From Cerioporus squamosus (taxonomy: Eukaryota > Basidiomycota > Agaricomycetes > Polyporales > Polyporaceae): a DNA stretch of 64,000 bases. The position numbers and the translations under genes were made by a program. How positions within the stretch are numbered: position 1 is the first letter of the stretch; the number at the start of each line of letters is the position of its first letter. Where the stretch lies: the NCBI GenBank assembly GCA_022592435.1, contig JABYQS010000019.1, positions 186,001-250,000 of the forward strand, written 5' to 3'. The notes beneath the pieces were generated by a model. The model worked only from the letters and a program-made list of their open reading frames with translations, was not told the DNA's origin and did not search any database. Of the stretch, positions 21,674 through 32,533 are shown in pieces.

Positions 21674-23563
21674 CTACTGGGTGACGTTCAGCGCCAACGG
21701 CACATCTGCAAGCCACCTCGTAAGCAGATCCTGTAGGAGAGGGATGGCGTCAGATGAGAACAACCTCGCAGTTGAGATAGCGACGTACGAGAGAAGCATC
21801 GGGCTGGTCGAAGGGCACCATATGTCTGGGATAGGGGAGATCAGAACATAGGATTACCGACTCTGATCGCTCGTAGAACGTACCCAGCGGCGTGGACCTG
21901 AACATAGGTGACGTTACCCGCGGTGTAGCCGTCACCGCCAGCGCTGCGGACCCAGCCGGACAGATCACCCTTGTTGAGAGTGACCCACGGCTGCTTCGTT
22001 GTCTTGGAGAACTCGTCTCGGAACTTGGTGTCCAATTGTTCGACCCAGCGCTCGTTGCCCTATCCACAAGATGAACGTAAGTCATCCTATGCGTAGAGGT
22101 AAGGAGAGCAAGCGCATACGATGTAGTTGCACGCCATGTCGGCATCGCCAGCGTAGATGAGGAGACGAATCCCGCTGTGGATGAGCTCGGGGAGCAACTT
22201 GGCACGGTTACGGGCACCGTCGCCTTGGAGCGCGAACGCCTGGTTGACTTGCATGTTGCAGCTCTGGAAGTCGATGTCCGGGTTGACGCCGAGTTCCTTC
22301 TTGGTCGAAGGCAAGTTCATCCATGTCTCGATCCACTGGAGCTCCTTGTAGCAGAGGTCACCGTCCTTCGAGCGGTCGCAGTCCCGACGGACGTCGTAGA
22401 TGTTCTTCCCCGACTCTGAGCAGGCAAGGAATATGGTTAGAAAGCCATACGGAATAACGGAGATCAAATTATACGCACGGACGACGGGGCCCATGAGCTG
22501 GCTGTTGCAATACAGCAAGGCAGGGACACAGGTGAACTTCGAGTCGAAGTCGTAGCAGCTCTTGATGAGACGCTGGCACGTGGGAACCTTGGTGCGCATC
22601 GCCTGGCATTCGGGACTGTTGGGGTCGCTGAAGACCGGGAACTCGCCCTCGCAAGCCGCATCCGGCACACTAGCCATCTGCGTGTACGGGTCCGTGATGC
22701 CGTTTCCGATGATGACTGAAGCGAGGTTGATGTGGAGGAGGCCAGGAGCGAACTCGTCCGCGTTCCGGGCAAGCGCAAGGTTCTTGTTGTGAACGACGCT
22801 CGCGATGCTGGGCGCATACATCCCGCCGTAGCTCTCCGCAGCAATGTGGAAGGGAAGCTTCGAGTACTTGGGGAAGCGAGCCAGGAAGAGCTCGAGGAAT
22901 GCCCATACGTCCTCGGCGGCGACTGGGGAGGTGTTCACCGAGGTGCTGCCGTCAGCGTAGGAGTAGCCGACGTTCACGGGCTGGTCGAGGAAGATGACGT
23001 TGGCAGATTCTGTCCAAGAGTGGGGGTTGTGGGTGACGTTCTTGCCTTCGGCCGCAATCATGCAGGGTCCGAGCTCAAAGAGCAGGCCGGTGGTGGAAGA
23101 GCATCCCGGGCCTCCGTTGAGCCACAGGACGAGGGGTGCCTCTGCGGGGTTGTGACGCGCCTCAAAGAACCAGAAGAACAAGTGCTTGTCCTCCGCGATA
23201 TCAAGGTATCCAGAGACCTGCTTCACAGACGAGTCGCACAAGGACGGCTCTGTCATTCGCAGCTGATGGGCATCGAAGGCAGGATGCGAGACAAGCTCGT
23301 CTGCAAACAGGTTAGGCACATCAGGGCGCTGTACATAAGGGTTATAGCTCACATGTCAGCCCGTGTTGCTTGACGAACTCCCGCCCTCCCTCAACCCACT
23401 TCGTTACTTGCTTCTGGCCACCGCGAACGATACCGTCCGCGGCATGCTTCCACTCTTGCGCGACGCGACTGAGGTCTCCAAGAACAACTTGCTCGACTGG
23501 AGGTGCAGCCAGCACGGCTGTAGCCGCGAGTATAGGGAGCAGAGTTACTGTCAGGGCCCTCAT
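21674..23563 (-). CDS. Serine carboxypeptidase, family S10 (carboxypeptidase Y type)
   Basis: The product starts with a signal peptide (MRALTVTLLPILAATAVLAA) and a short propeptide (to about residue 70), then the S10 domain: VSGYLDIAEDKHLFFWFFEA; PLVLWLNGGPGCSSTTGLLF; IFLDQPVNVGYSYA; the nucleophile ESYGG in FHIAAESYGGMYAPS; VIIGNGITDPY; the catalytic Asp in LLIYAGDADMACNYI; and the catalytic His in HAAGHMVPFDQPDASL. The His exon is a separate small exon, so the true C-terminus (DLLTRWLADVPLALNVTQ, stop 21674-21676) appears only after splicing. Cys pairs around FTCVPALLYCNSQL fit the family's disulfides. About 540 residues. The enzyme removes C-terminal amino acids at acidic pH; vacuolar or secreted location cannot be decided from sequence alone. 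Confidence 0.92.
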
Positions 23564-24081
23564 GGTCGTGGTAGTGTAGTCGGTAGACGCGACGTCTCTC
23601 GCGGCGCCCGCTGCGGTCCCCAAACATGGTCTCCGATAAGATAAGATTAGATAGCCGAGACTCGACTTGAGCAATCAATTGAACGTAAGTTCGAATCGTT
23701 CGTCGAGTCTCGCTCCCGTCGCGAGCAACTGCATGTGTCAAAGAGTGCCACAGCTTGCTTTTGCCTTGTTGTCCTCGTGAGTACTCCTGTCGAGCAAGTA
23801 CTTACTATCGTGGGCTTATCGAACCGGACAGGATGATGACTCGGACTAAGTTAGCCACCCTCGCAACTTTCTCACAAGTCTGCCGGGATACTCTATGCGG
23901 CAGACCGCTCAGAACACCTTGAGACGTCTCATCATTTGGTTAAACTCGTCTGAACTCTGAGGTCGCCCAACGGATCTTTTGGTAGCATGTCACTCGTTTT
24001 GTGCTGTAGTGCCCGTGGAGCCATGGCTCACGATGTCGGCTGCAGTTAACCGCGGATTGCGGGGATTGAAGTAAGTGGAGT

Positions 24082-24255
24082 GGCAATTGGGTCGACCCAT
24101 CTCGATTCTCTGTGGGTATGGAGCCTGATGCGAGTACAGGTGAGTCAAATTTGAACTTCAATGCCGGTGACCGGCAATTGGGTCCACCCATCTCTGTGGA
24201 TGCGGAGCCTGAGGCGAGAAAGGTGAGTGATCTCTGAACTTCCTTGCCGGTGACC
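24082..24255 (+). repeat. Two-unit imperfect tandem repeat of about 90 bp
   Basis: Unit 1 (24082-24172) and unit 2 (24173-24255) both start GGCAATTGGGT, contain GGAGCCTGA and AGGTGAGT, and end TGCCGGTGACC. Unit 2 lacks a few bases. It lies in non-coding DNA between two promoters. Confidence 0.8.
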
Positions 24256-25461
24256 GGTCGACTCGGGTTCGAACTTCATCAGCTCACGTTCTTGCGCGTT
24301 TTGGTATATGATTGTGCGAACCGGTGTGATCAACTCACCGGGCTCTATCTGTACCACCAGAGTTAGATCAACCACACCGTACACGTAGACGCAGAGGTGC
24401 TGCGTGCTGGGTAAGTTTTCAAAATTCGTTGCCCCATGAACAACCTCGCCTGCTGATGACGCGTCAAATAGATTACTCACTGTCGGCGCGAACTTCAAGG
24501 CCACTCCACTTTCAATGACTCTTGCAATGCATTGCTCATGCGAACGCATTGCGCACCCGCTTGGAGGCGCGTATCGCGTCACAAAGAAATAGGAAACGTG
24601 CGAAGGTCTGCCCTTGGACACGACGGTCAAACTTCAACCATTTGCGTCCGAGACGGGTTCGAGTGCGTTTTTTCACGTCCTCTCATTGCACATAACGAGC
24701 GTCGTCTGATGATAAACGTGACGATGGGCGTCGCTCGGACGCAATAGATGAGCGGGGTGCGCGCAGCAGTCGCACTCGGACTCGCTGCCGACCGGAAGGA
24801 CCCTCTCGTCAGCCCAGAAAGGACCCACCTCCACTGCGCCCAGGTTCTGACCAGACGATGCCAATAACCACACCCTGATTCCGCTCAGTCGTTCGACCAT
24901 TGTCGCACTCACTTCGGCACTGCTGTTCATGAACGAAACTACATCGGCAGTGCGCCGCAATTGTTAACCAAGATACATGGCGGCGTCATGACTCGGGGCA
25001 AACTATTTAAAGCCAATGTGAGTGCTATTCCCGTCATTGGATCCGCGTCAAGTCGGGCGATAGAAGTATGTATTCCCGCTGCGAGCGTTTATCTCCCTTC
25101 TCGGCGTCCGGCGATGGATGAGGTCGAGGGAGCTGTACGTCGAGCTCGCAGCAGTCTGTACACGCTGGTGTTGGCACACAAAACAGTCCCTATTCCCTGA
25201 CCGCTGCATACACCGTCAGAAGCGCAGACAGAGGCCTCCTATGGTGTCAGACAGGTTATTCTGACATCGTTCCCTCGATGTGTGCATGCCCGGGTTTCCT
25301 TGTGTGCGAGCGGCAGGAATGGAGACTCCGGTGAGTGGTTTCGGAGTCTGCATACCGAATTCCTCCTGGGGTCAGCACGTCTGACTAGACGGGGATGGGG
25401 ACTGTGGAAAACCACATCCGCAGAGCAAAGTGGTTCAACACGAAGAAATTATCCTTGGTTC

Positions 25462-25468
25462 TATAAAG
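25462..25468 (+). promoter_or_regulatory. TATA box of P450-1
   Basis: TATAAAG, 52 bp upstream of the ATG at 25514. P450-2 has TATAAAG at nearly the same spacing. Confidence 0.5.
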
Positions 25469-25513
25469 CTCGGAGAGAGTCGTCGAGCCTGCCGCACATA
25501 CAAACCTGCTCCA

Positions 25514-27930
25514 ATGTCCTTCCTAGCAATTGTCATACTCGGAGTCGTCTGCTGTGTCTACTTCCTTCGGAAGAGGCGAGTCTTCTCTCGCTCTCCGCTG
25601 GATAACATCCGGGGTCCCCCAGCGGCATCATGGTTCAAAGGTGTGTACTATGAACGGTCGCGCGCTCATGGGACTGACCTCCGCACCCTAGGGCACATGG
25701 GCCACCTTCTCAATTTGAACGCTCACCAGTTCCGCAAGGGTCTCGAAGCGGACTACCCGGGCGTCGTCAAACTATCGGGGTTGTTTGGCGTACGTCCTAC
25801 CTTCTCATCGCATTCGTGCTATCGTGCTGACCACAGCATGCCAGAAACCAAACTTGCTCGTATCCGACCCTCTTGCATTGCACACCGTTCTGATCAAAGA
25901 GCATCACAACTTCGAGGAGCCGGCGACCCACCTTGTGTGAGTATTCGGTCGGAAAGAAGAGTTACTCCCCAATGGTGATATCAACTTTGCAAAACCTCTC
26001 CGTCGCAGCCCCAACCATCTCATCTTTGGTCCAGGACTCGTCTCGATTGATGGTGAGTTCAGCCCCAGCCTGCTTAGATGCCAGGAATCTGACTTCATGT
26101 AATCACCAGGGGACTGGCATAAGAAGCAGAGGAAGATTCTGACCCCGGCATTCTCGCTTGCAGCGCTGCGTCAAACCGTTCCGATCATGTACGGTGTTTC
26201 TTATAAAGTAAGCGTCACCTCATGCGCAGTAGTGATAAGCAGCTAATACTGTGTTGTACTCCGAAGCTTCGTGACGCCCTGTTAGCTCGCGTGACAAATA
26301 CCGAATGGTCGGAGGTCGACATGTTCAGCTGGATCAGCCGCGGGACGCTGGAACTGGTGGCTCAAGCTGCTCTTGGTGGCACCCTGGATCCGCTCGAAGG
26401 AGATCATCCCGGTGAATATGGGCAGGCCTTGAAGCTTCTCTCGTATGTATGTGCATTATCAGTACGGAGCTGGCTTACTGACAATACTGTACCTCCCTGC
26501 ACATGCACAGTCCATCCCTGGCGTCATTGGCGATAGTCCGTCGGCTCGTACCTACGCTGGTCAAGATAGGGTCGCCGCAGTTCCGCAAGCGTATCGTAGA
26601 GATGATACCGTATGCACCCTTGAAGCAGATCAGGAAGGTCGTCGATGTCATGGACGCTAATGCGAAGCGAATTATCGACGAGAAGTTGGATGCCATATAT
26701 CGTAAGGATGACACTGTCCTGGCCCAAATAGGCGGTGGCAAAGACATCCTGAGCACTTTCCGTGAGTCTCCTTGGTTTAGGGACTGACTATAATGCTGAC
26801 GGGCTCGCATGTGATCAGTACGCGGCAACATGGACGCTTCTGGCGATATGACCCTCACCAAGGAAGAACTTGTCGCGCAGGTTTCGTGCGTATAAACGCA
26901 CACAGCGACGCGGGCTCCGTGGACTGATACAACAATTCACAGGACCCTCATGTTCGCCGGTACTGACACGACGTCCTGCGCTACCACTCGGACCATCCAT
27001 CTGTTGGCGCAGTATCCAGATGTGCAGACCAAGCTTCGAGAGGAGATCGTTGCCGCCCATCAGGAGAAGGGATCAAGACTCATGTATGATGACTTATTCG
27101 ACTTGTCCTACCTGGAGGCGGTATGTCGCGAGAGCTTGCGTCTGTGAGTATCTACCTCCACAGTGAACTTCTGCTGCTTGCTCACCTCCAATCATACCAT
27201 CAGCTATCCTCCGGCATCCCTGCTGTCGAAGAGGTCAGTCTGACACCCCTACTACGTATCTCACACTATGCACATGGTAGACATGCGCTTAAACACCCTC
27301 TAGCCCCCGTCAGGACACCGTACTCCCATTGCGCAACCCGATCCGGGGCGTCGGCGGACAAGAGATTCACGAGATCCACATCCCGAAGGGCACGAACGTG
27401 ATTGTGGGCGTTCAAGCCATGAATAGGGCCAAGGAACTATGGGGCGAAGACGCCGATGAGTTTAAGCCCGAGAGGTGGCTTACCGATCTGCCGGACGCCG
27501 TGATCCAGGCGCGCATCCCGGGCGTATACTCGAACATGTGAGTGCGAGTAGCATGACTTTGGTGGAACGAACACCGAGCTGATTCCACCGGGATAGGATG
27601 ACGTTCCTCGGCGGCGGTCGCGCTTGCATGTATGTCCATCATACTTAGTGGGCAGATTACAGTGAGACTGACACAAACAATTCAGCGGTTTCAAGTTCGC
27701 GCAGTTGGATATGAGTGAGTACAGTTGATCTAGTCGGATGGCAGCCGAAGGAGTACTGACTGAACACGGCAGAGGTGTTCCTCTCTATCCTGCTGGAGAA
27801 CTTCGCTTTCGGGCTCTCCGACGAACCGATTCACTGGAACTATGCGAGCATCCGGTATCCTACCGCCGGATCTTCGGACAAGCCTCGGCTTCCCCTCAAA
27901 GTGAAGCGTATCTTCAGCAAGTTGGACTAG
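25514..27930 (+). CDS. Cytochrome P450 monooxygenase, P450-1 of a tandem pair
   Basis: A many-exon gene encoding about 540 residues. An N-terminal membrane anchor (MSFLAIVILGVVCCVYFL) is followed by basic residues and a proline-rich hinge (SPLDNIRGPPAASWFKG). Then come WHKKQRKILTPAFS (C-helix), the I-helix oxygen motif MFAGTDTTSCATTR, the K-helix ExxR in EAVCRESLRL, FKPERW in the PERF region, and the heme-ligand loop FLGGGRACIGFKFAQ, whose Cys is in a small exon ending at about 27628. These features define a microsomal class II P450 that needs a reductase. The C-terminus is PRLPLKVKRIFSKLD. It is closely related to P450-2, 1.7 kb downstream, so the pair arose by tandem duplication; the pair is far more divergent than the two GH95 copies. 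The substrate is unknown. The start fits the anchor and the TATA spacing. Confidence 0.9.
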
Positions 27931-29650
27931 ACGAGGCTCAGAGGCATCTGCGGATGGTAGAGCTTTCGTTCTTTATTTCTCTCGTCGCCTTCTTGTATGG
28001 TCGGCGCCATGCGCCGCGAGTCCGAGTCTTCAAAGGTCCCCGACACCAGTTACGAGCCCCGAGTCAGGGAATAGAGATTGCTACACTGTCGTATATATGC
28101 GTTTGACCTGAGAGCCAACTGAGAGCATTCTGAATTTCTCAACGCCACCTGGGCGCTATCGAAACCGTTCGGCGAATGCCGCAACCACGGTGGCAACGTT
28201 CAACTTGAAGCAGGACCTCAGTGCCTTGATCTTATACATACAGAACCACCTACAGACCGCATCTCGACAGCACTAAATCTACTCTGAGCGCCCCCCTTCG
28301 TCAGTGCTATTTTGAGTGGTATAAGTACTCAGTATCCGCGCTAGCGGCGCCACGTATGATTGCCTCACCCATTCCCACGTTGGCTTTTATGCTGACTTTC
28401 GGAATCGCAGGCAGCGTAGCTGACGACTTGGACGTGACGTAGACTATGCATGGCCATACACGGTGTCGCATTGTTGAATCAGCATGCGTTTCACGCCCTA
28501 GCACCAATATTACATCGACGCAGACTATTGCACGCGTCGTGTCCTTCTGAGTCCGAGTCCCAACCCCGGGTTAGTACTGGTATCAGAGTCTAAGTACGTC
28601 TATCACTCAAAATCGTGCTGTCATCGGCCACTAACACCGAACAATCCTGGCAGTGCACTGTGCCGCACCGGCGTGACGGCACGAAAATTTTCAAGGTCGC
28701 GGTAATGCACACACGCCGCTCATGCCTTGCGCTCATATCCGACCCTTGCTTCCGAGAGGTGTCATAGGGATTCTAACAACGAACAGCATTGGGCGTTGAC
28801 TGAGCGTCGAGGAGGACTCGCAGTATGCGCAGTCGTCGCTACCCGTCCGCCGTGCTCCACGCAGCAAGAGCGCCGAACTCCCACTATGCCAGTGCGTGTA
28901 CGACACACTGTTTGCTCACGGTGATAACTAGTTTTCCGTACGCTCCTCTTTTCTTGGTACTTATCACAGGCTGATCGACAGTCAGTCTAGGTGACTGTAT
29001 CCCTCATGCAGAATTATGGTGTTGAGAGGAATTAATACGGTCGGTACACGGCTTGACTATTTCCAGAAATCACCGCTAAGCACCGTGGGTGGAGCGGGAG
29101 CGAAGCAAGAAGCACGGTGAGCACCGCGTGCATGCATTAGTAGCGTCATGACGTGCATGATAGCGGTGACGTGGGCCGCCAAACTCTGACAAACCCTCCG
29201 TCCACAGGGACCTTGGACCGTAAGTGCGCCGGCGGAGGAAGGGTTCAGAGTTCCAGTCTCCTTGTCTATCACTCGCGCTGTCGTCCACATGCCCTATTTC
29301 TGGCCCCTCCGCAACAGTTCTCAGGCATCCTTCATTCAACAGATCCAGCACGCGACCGTGGGCGCGGTGGTATCCTGAGAATATATCGGGAATCATCCAT
29401 TCTCAGTTCAGGCGGCCTTCTCTCCTTCGCGAACCTTGTTGGCCCGAGAGGCGATACTTCTCTCTCGGAGTCCACACACCGGGGGATCCTTCTCAAGGTC
29501 AGCTAGCTGACCAGGCGCGGTGAGATCCCGAGCACTCAGCTGCGCACTGGAGGAAGTTGAGAGCTCTCCTGAGGAGCACAGAAGGTCCGTCCTCGTATAA
29601 AGGTGGCTTCTGCTAGGTGGAGTGTAATCTAACCTATTGCTGTCTTCCCA
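27931..29650. other. Spacer between the P450 genes
   Basis: About 1.7 kb with no recognised exon. It holds the P450-1 terminator region and the P450-2 promoter (TATAAAG at 29596-29602). No P450 fragments were seen that would suggest a third, degraded copy. Confidence 0.45.
29596..29602 (+). promoter_or_regulatory. TATA box of P450-2
   Basis: TATAAAG, 55 bp upstream of the ATG at 29651. Confidence 0.5.
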
Positions 29651-32047
29651 ATGGCCCTCCTCTCCATCCTAGCCCTTGGCCTCGTATTTTATGCCCCGCT
29701 GCTCATACTATGGAAGGTGCGAGTCTGGTCGCAATCTCCACTGAACAACATACCGGGCCCCCAGGCGCCGTCTTGGCTGAAAGGTGCGTCTGTTCCCCTA
29801 AGTCCGACTCGCGAGTCATCCGAGCTGATGACGACATCTGTAGGCCACATGGGCCAGCTCTTCCACCGGGACGCCCACCACTTCAGGAAGGATATCAGTG
29901 AACGGTACGGGCGTGTAGTGCGGCTGCTCGGCCTGTTCAGTGTAAGTGCCGGTCAGGTATCGACCCGTACCGTCTCCAATATCTGACGATGGTCGATCAA
30001 GAAACCGCAATTATTCGTATTCGACCCGATTGCGCTCCACGCCATCCTTGTCAAGGAGCACCACATCTTTGAGGAGCCTGCGACCCACCTTGTGTGAGTG
30101 GCCGCACTTGAGACTCTGACAGGAACGCATGCCAACCTAGCTTCCCATAGCGGCAACTCTATTGCATTCGGTCCGGGACTCATCTCCGTCACAGGTAAGG
30201 GCATGACTCGGTGGAGCATGGACGGGCAAAGTTCGTACTCACAGTGTGGACTGCACCCGAACGTCTTCCCAGGTGACCAACACAAGAAGCAGAGGAAGCT
30301 TCTCAATCCGGCGTTCTCGATCGCGCACCTGAGGGAGACCCTCCCGATGATGTACGATGTCGCATACCGAGTAAGCATAGCCCTCATTACAACTCAGTCG
30401 GTGTAATATTCGCTCACGGTTGCTCTTCGTAGCTAAGAGACGCTATCTCGGCACGTCTGCCGGAGGGAGACCGTTTCACGGAGATCGATATGATGGGCTG
30501 GATTAGCCGCACCGCCCTTGAACTCGTGGCGCAGGCGGGACTCGGGTCTTCTCTCGATTCGTTGGAGGACGATAACGCAAGCCCGTATGGCGAAGCCTTG
30601 AAGGCCTTCATGTACGTCTTGCCACAATATATCGTATCTCGAAGAGTTGTATTGCTCACATGTGCGCTGTACAGACCTGCCATGGTACCGATTGCCATCT
30701 TTCGCCGGGTGCTCCCCTTCTTGGTGAAGATTGGGCCTCCAACTTTCCGCAGGCGGATCGTGGACTTGATCCCGTACGAGCCTCTCCGTAAGGTGAAGAA
30801 CATCATCGATGTGTTGGATGCGAATGCTAGGAGGATCGTATCGGAGAAGATAGATGTCGTGCGCCGAGGAGACGATGCTGGAGATGGGAAGGATATCTTG
30901 AGCAGGCTTGGTCAGTTCATTGCTTGTTTCTGCTCATATGGTGCTAACGACGAATTGCAGTACGTGCTAACATGGAGGCGTCCGGAGATGACATTATGTC
31001 AGAGGAGGAAATTGTCGGTCAAGTCTCGTGCGTATCGACATGGACACTTCTCCCACAGGCTACTGACCTCTCGTGCAGCACGCTGGTATTCGCTGCTACC
31101 GACACAACATCGAGCGCTGTCGCGAGGATCTTGTATCTGCTCGCACAGCACCAGGACGTGCAGGAGAAACTCCGTCGTGAGATCGTCCAGGCCCGGTCTG
31201 ATGGTGACCTCACGTTCGATGAGCTGTTCGAGCTTCCATACCTGGAGGCGGTATGTCGCGAAACCTTGCGGTTGTGAGTGACTGTCTACCTATCTCCTGG
31301 GTCGTAGCCGGCTAACAGGCAGACACAGATATGCGCCAGTATCGTTCGTGTCGAAGACGTGAGTACTTGTATCACGATGTTGGAGTGTGTGTTGGCTGAC
31401 AATGTCGCGCCTCCGCCAGAGCGAGACAGGACACCGTCCTACCTTTGAGTGAACCCATCCATGGCGTCGACGGACATGAGATCGAACGGCTTCATATACC
31501 TAAAGGCACCAACGTGTTCGTGGGCATTTCTGCGGCCAACCGGGCCAAGGAGTTGTGGGGCGAGGACGCGGAAGAGTGGAAACCCGAGAGATGGCTCGCT
31601 CCCCTTCCTGAAACGTTGGTTCAAGCACGCATGCCTGGAGTATATTCCAACATGTGAGTTCGATACCATAGCGGTTTGACGCGACTTCCTCTAACCAGAC
31701 CTTGCATAGGATGACATTCCTCGGGGGCGGTCGTGCATGCATGTGGGTATTCCTACTCATCGATGATGTGTGTTTTCTGACTTCGATCGCCGTTCCTCAC
31801 CCCACTATAGCGGATTCAAGTTTTCTCAGTGCGAAATGAGTAAGTCTTCGTCTTCTCCCAGGGGTTCTTGCTCGATGCTCAATCAAACGCAGAGGTCTTC
31901 CTGTCGATCCTCCTCGAGTCCTTTGCTTTCAAGCTCTCCGAAACTCCCATTCGATGGAACACTGCAAGCGTTCAGTACCCATCTACTATGGGTAGCGACA
32001 AGGCGCAGCTACCGATCAAAGTGAAGAGGATCGCGCAGCGGGCTTGA
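29651..32047 (+). CDS. Cytochrome P450 monooxygenase, P450-2 of a tandem pair
   Basis: Same exon layout as P450-1. N-terminal anchor MALLSILALGLVFYAPLLIL, hinge SPLNNIPGPQAPSWLKG, C-helix HKKQRKLLNPAFS, I-helix VFAATDTTSSAVAR (Ala-Ala-Thr-Asp instead of Ala-Gly-Thr-Asp), ExxR in EAVCRETLRL, WKPERW, and the heme loop FLGGGRACMGFKFSQ, with the Cys at the end of a small exon near 31742. The C-terminus PIKVKRIAQRA ends at 32045-32047. The Gly-to-Ala change in the oxygen-binding groove occurs in other P450s and does not imply loss of function. Endoplasmic-reticulum bound. The product is unknown; the NR-PKS gene lies about 7 kb downstream, so tailoring of its product is possible but unproven. Confidence 0.9.
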
Positions 32048-32533
32048 GCTTGAACCTTGTGCTAGTGTTGGCAATCATACCATAGAGACATACAATTCCG
32101 CATCCATGTACATCTGTAGTCACAAATGCTGTCCTGAAGCCGCGATTCGGACTCGAAGTACTTACTGCTATAAGTCGGGGCGTGCGCCTGAAGTCCTAGA
32201 CTGGATCACTTGCAGTAGCTGTTTTTACTTTCTGTATGAGATTGCTTGCTCGTAATCCCTGGATCGAGCGATGCACACATTCTATCGCCCCTCCGATAGC
32301 CTCCGATTTGAAAGGCAACTCGGCGGCTCGCGAACCACACGGCGCTATCCGAGCACAGCTTTCACAAACATGCACAAAGAACGCGTCCACGCGACAAGCG
32401 CTCACACGACGCGTCTCGGGAAGTACCTCTTCCTTCGTCTCCTCCTCCTTCCAGTCCCCCTCCAAGTCGCTGCTGATACACGGTTGATCTGCTCTTGAGA
32501 ACTTACACTTGCTGCTATACTTTGTAGGAAACA
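32048..32533. other. Spacer upstream of MCM10
   Basis: About 490 bp. A CTTTGTAG just before the MCM10 ATG looks like a splice acceptor, so the 5' leader may contain an intron. No coding exon is recognised. Confidence 0.4.

Larger units (their letters stand above)
23564..25513. other. Long divergent intergenic region
   Basis: Nearly 2 kb between the divergent S10 gene and P450-1, holding both promoters. It includes the two-unit tandem repeat at 24082-24255. Short frames occur but none shows family resemblance. Confidence 0.45.

Noticed and set aside
24255..24285. GGTTCGAA-like sequence resembling a tRNA B box
   Set aside because: No A box or cloverleaf could be found upstream at the right distance.
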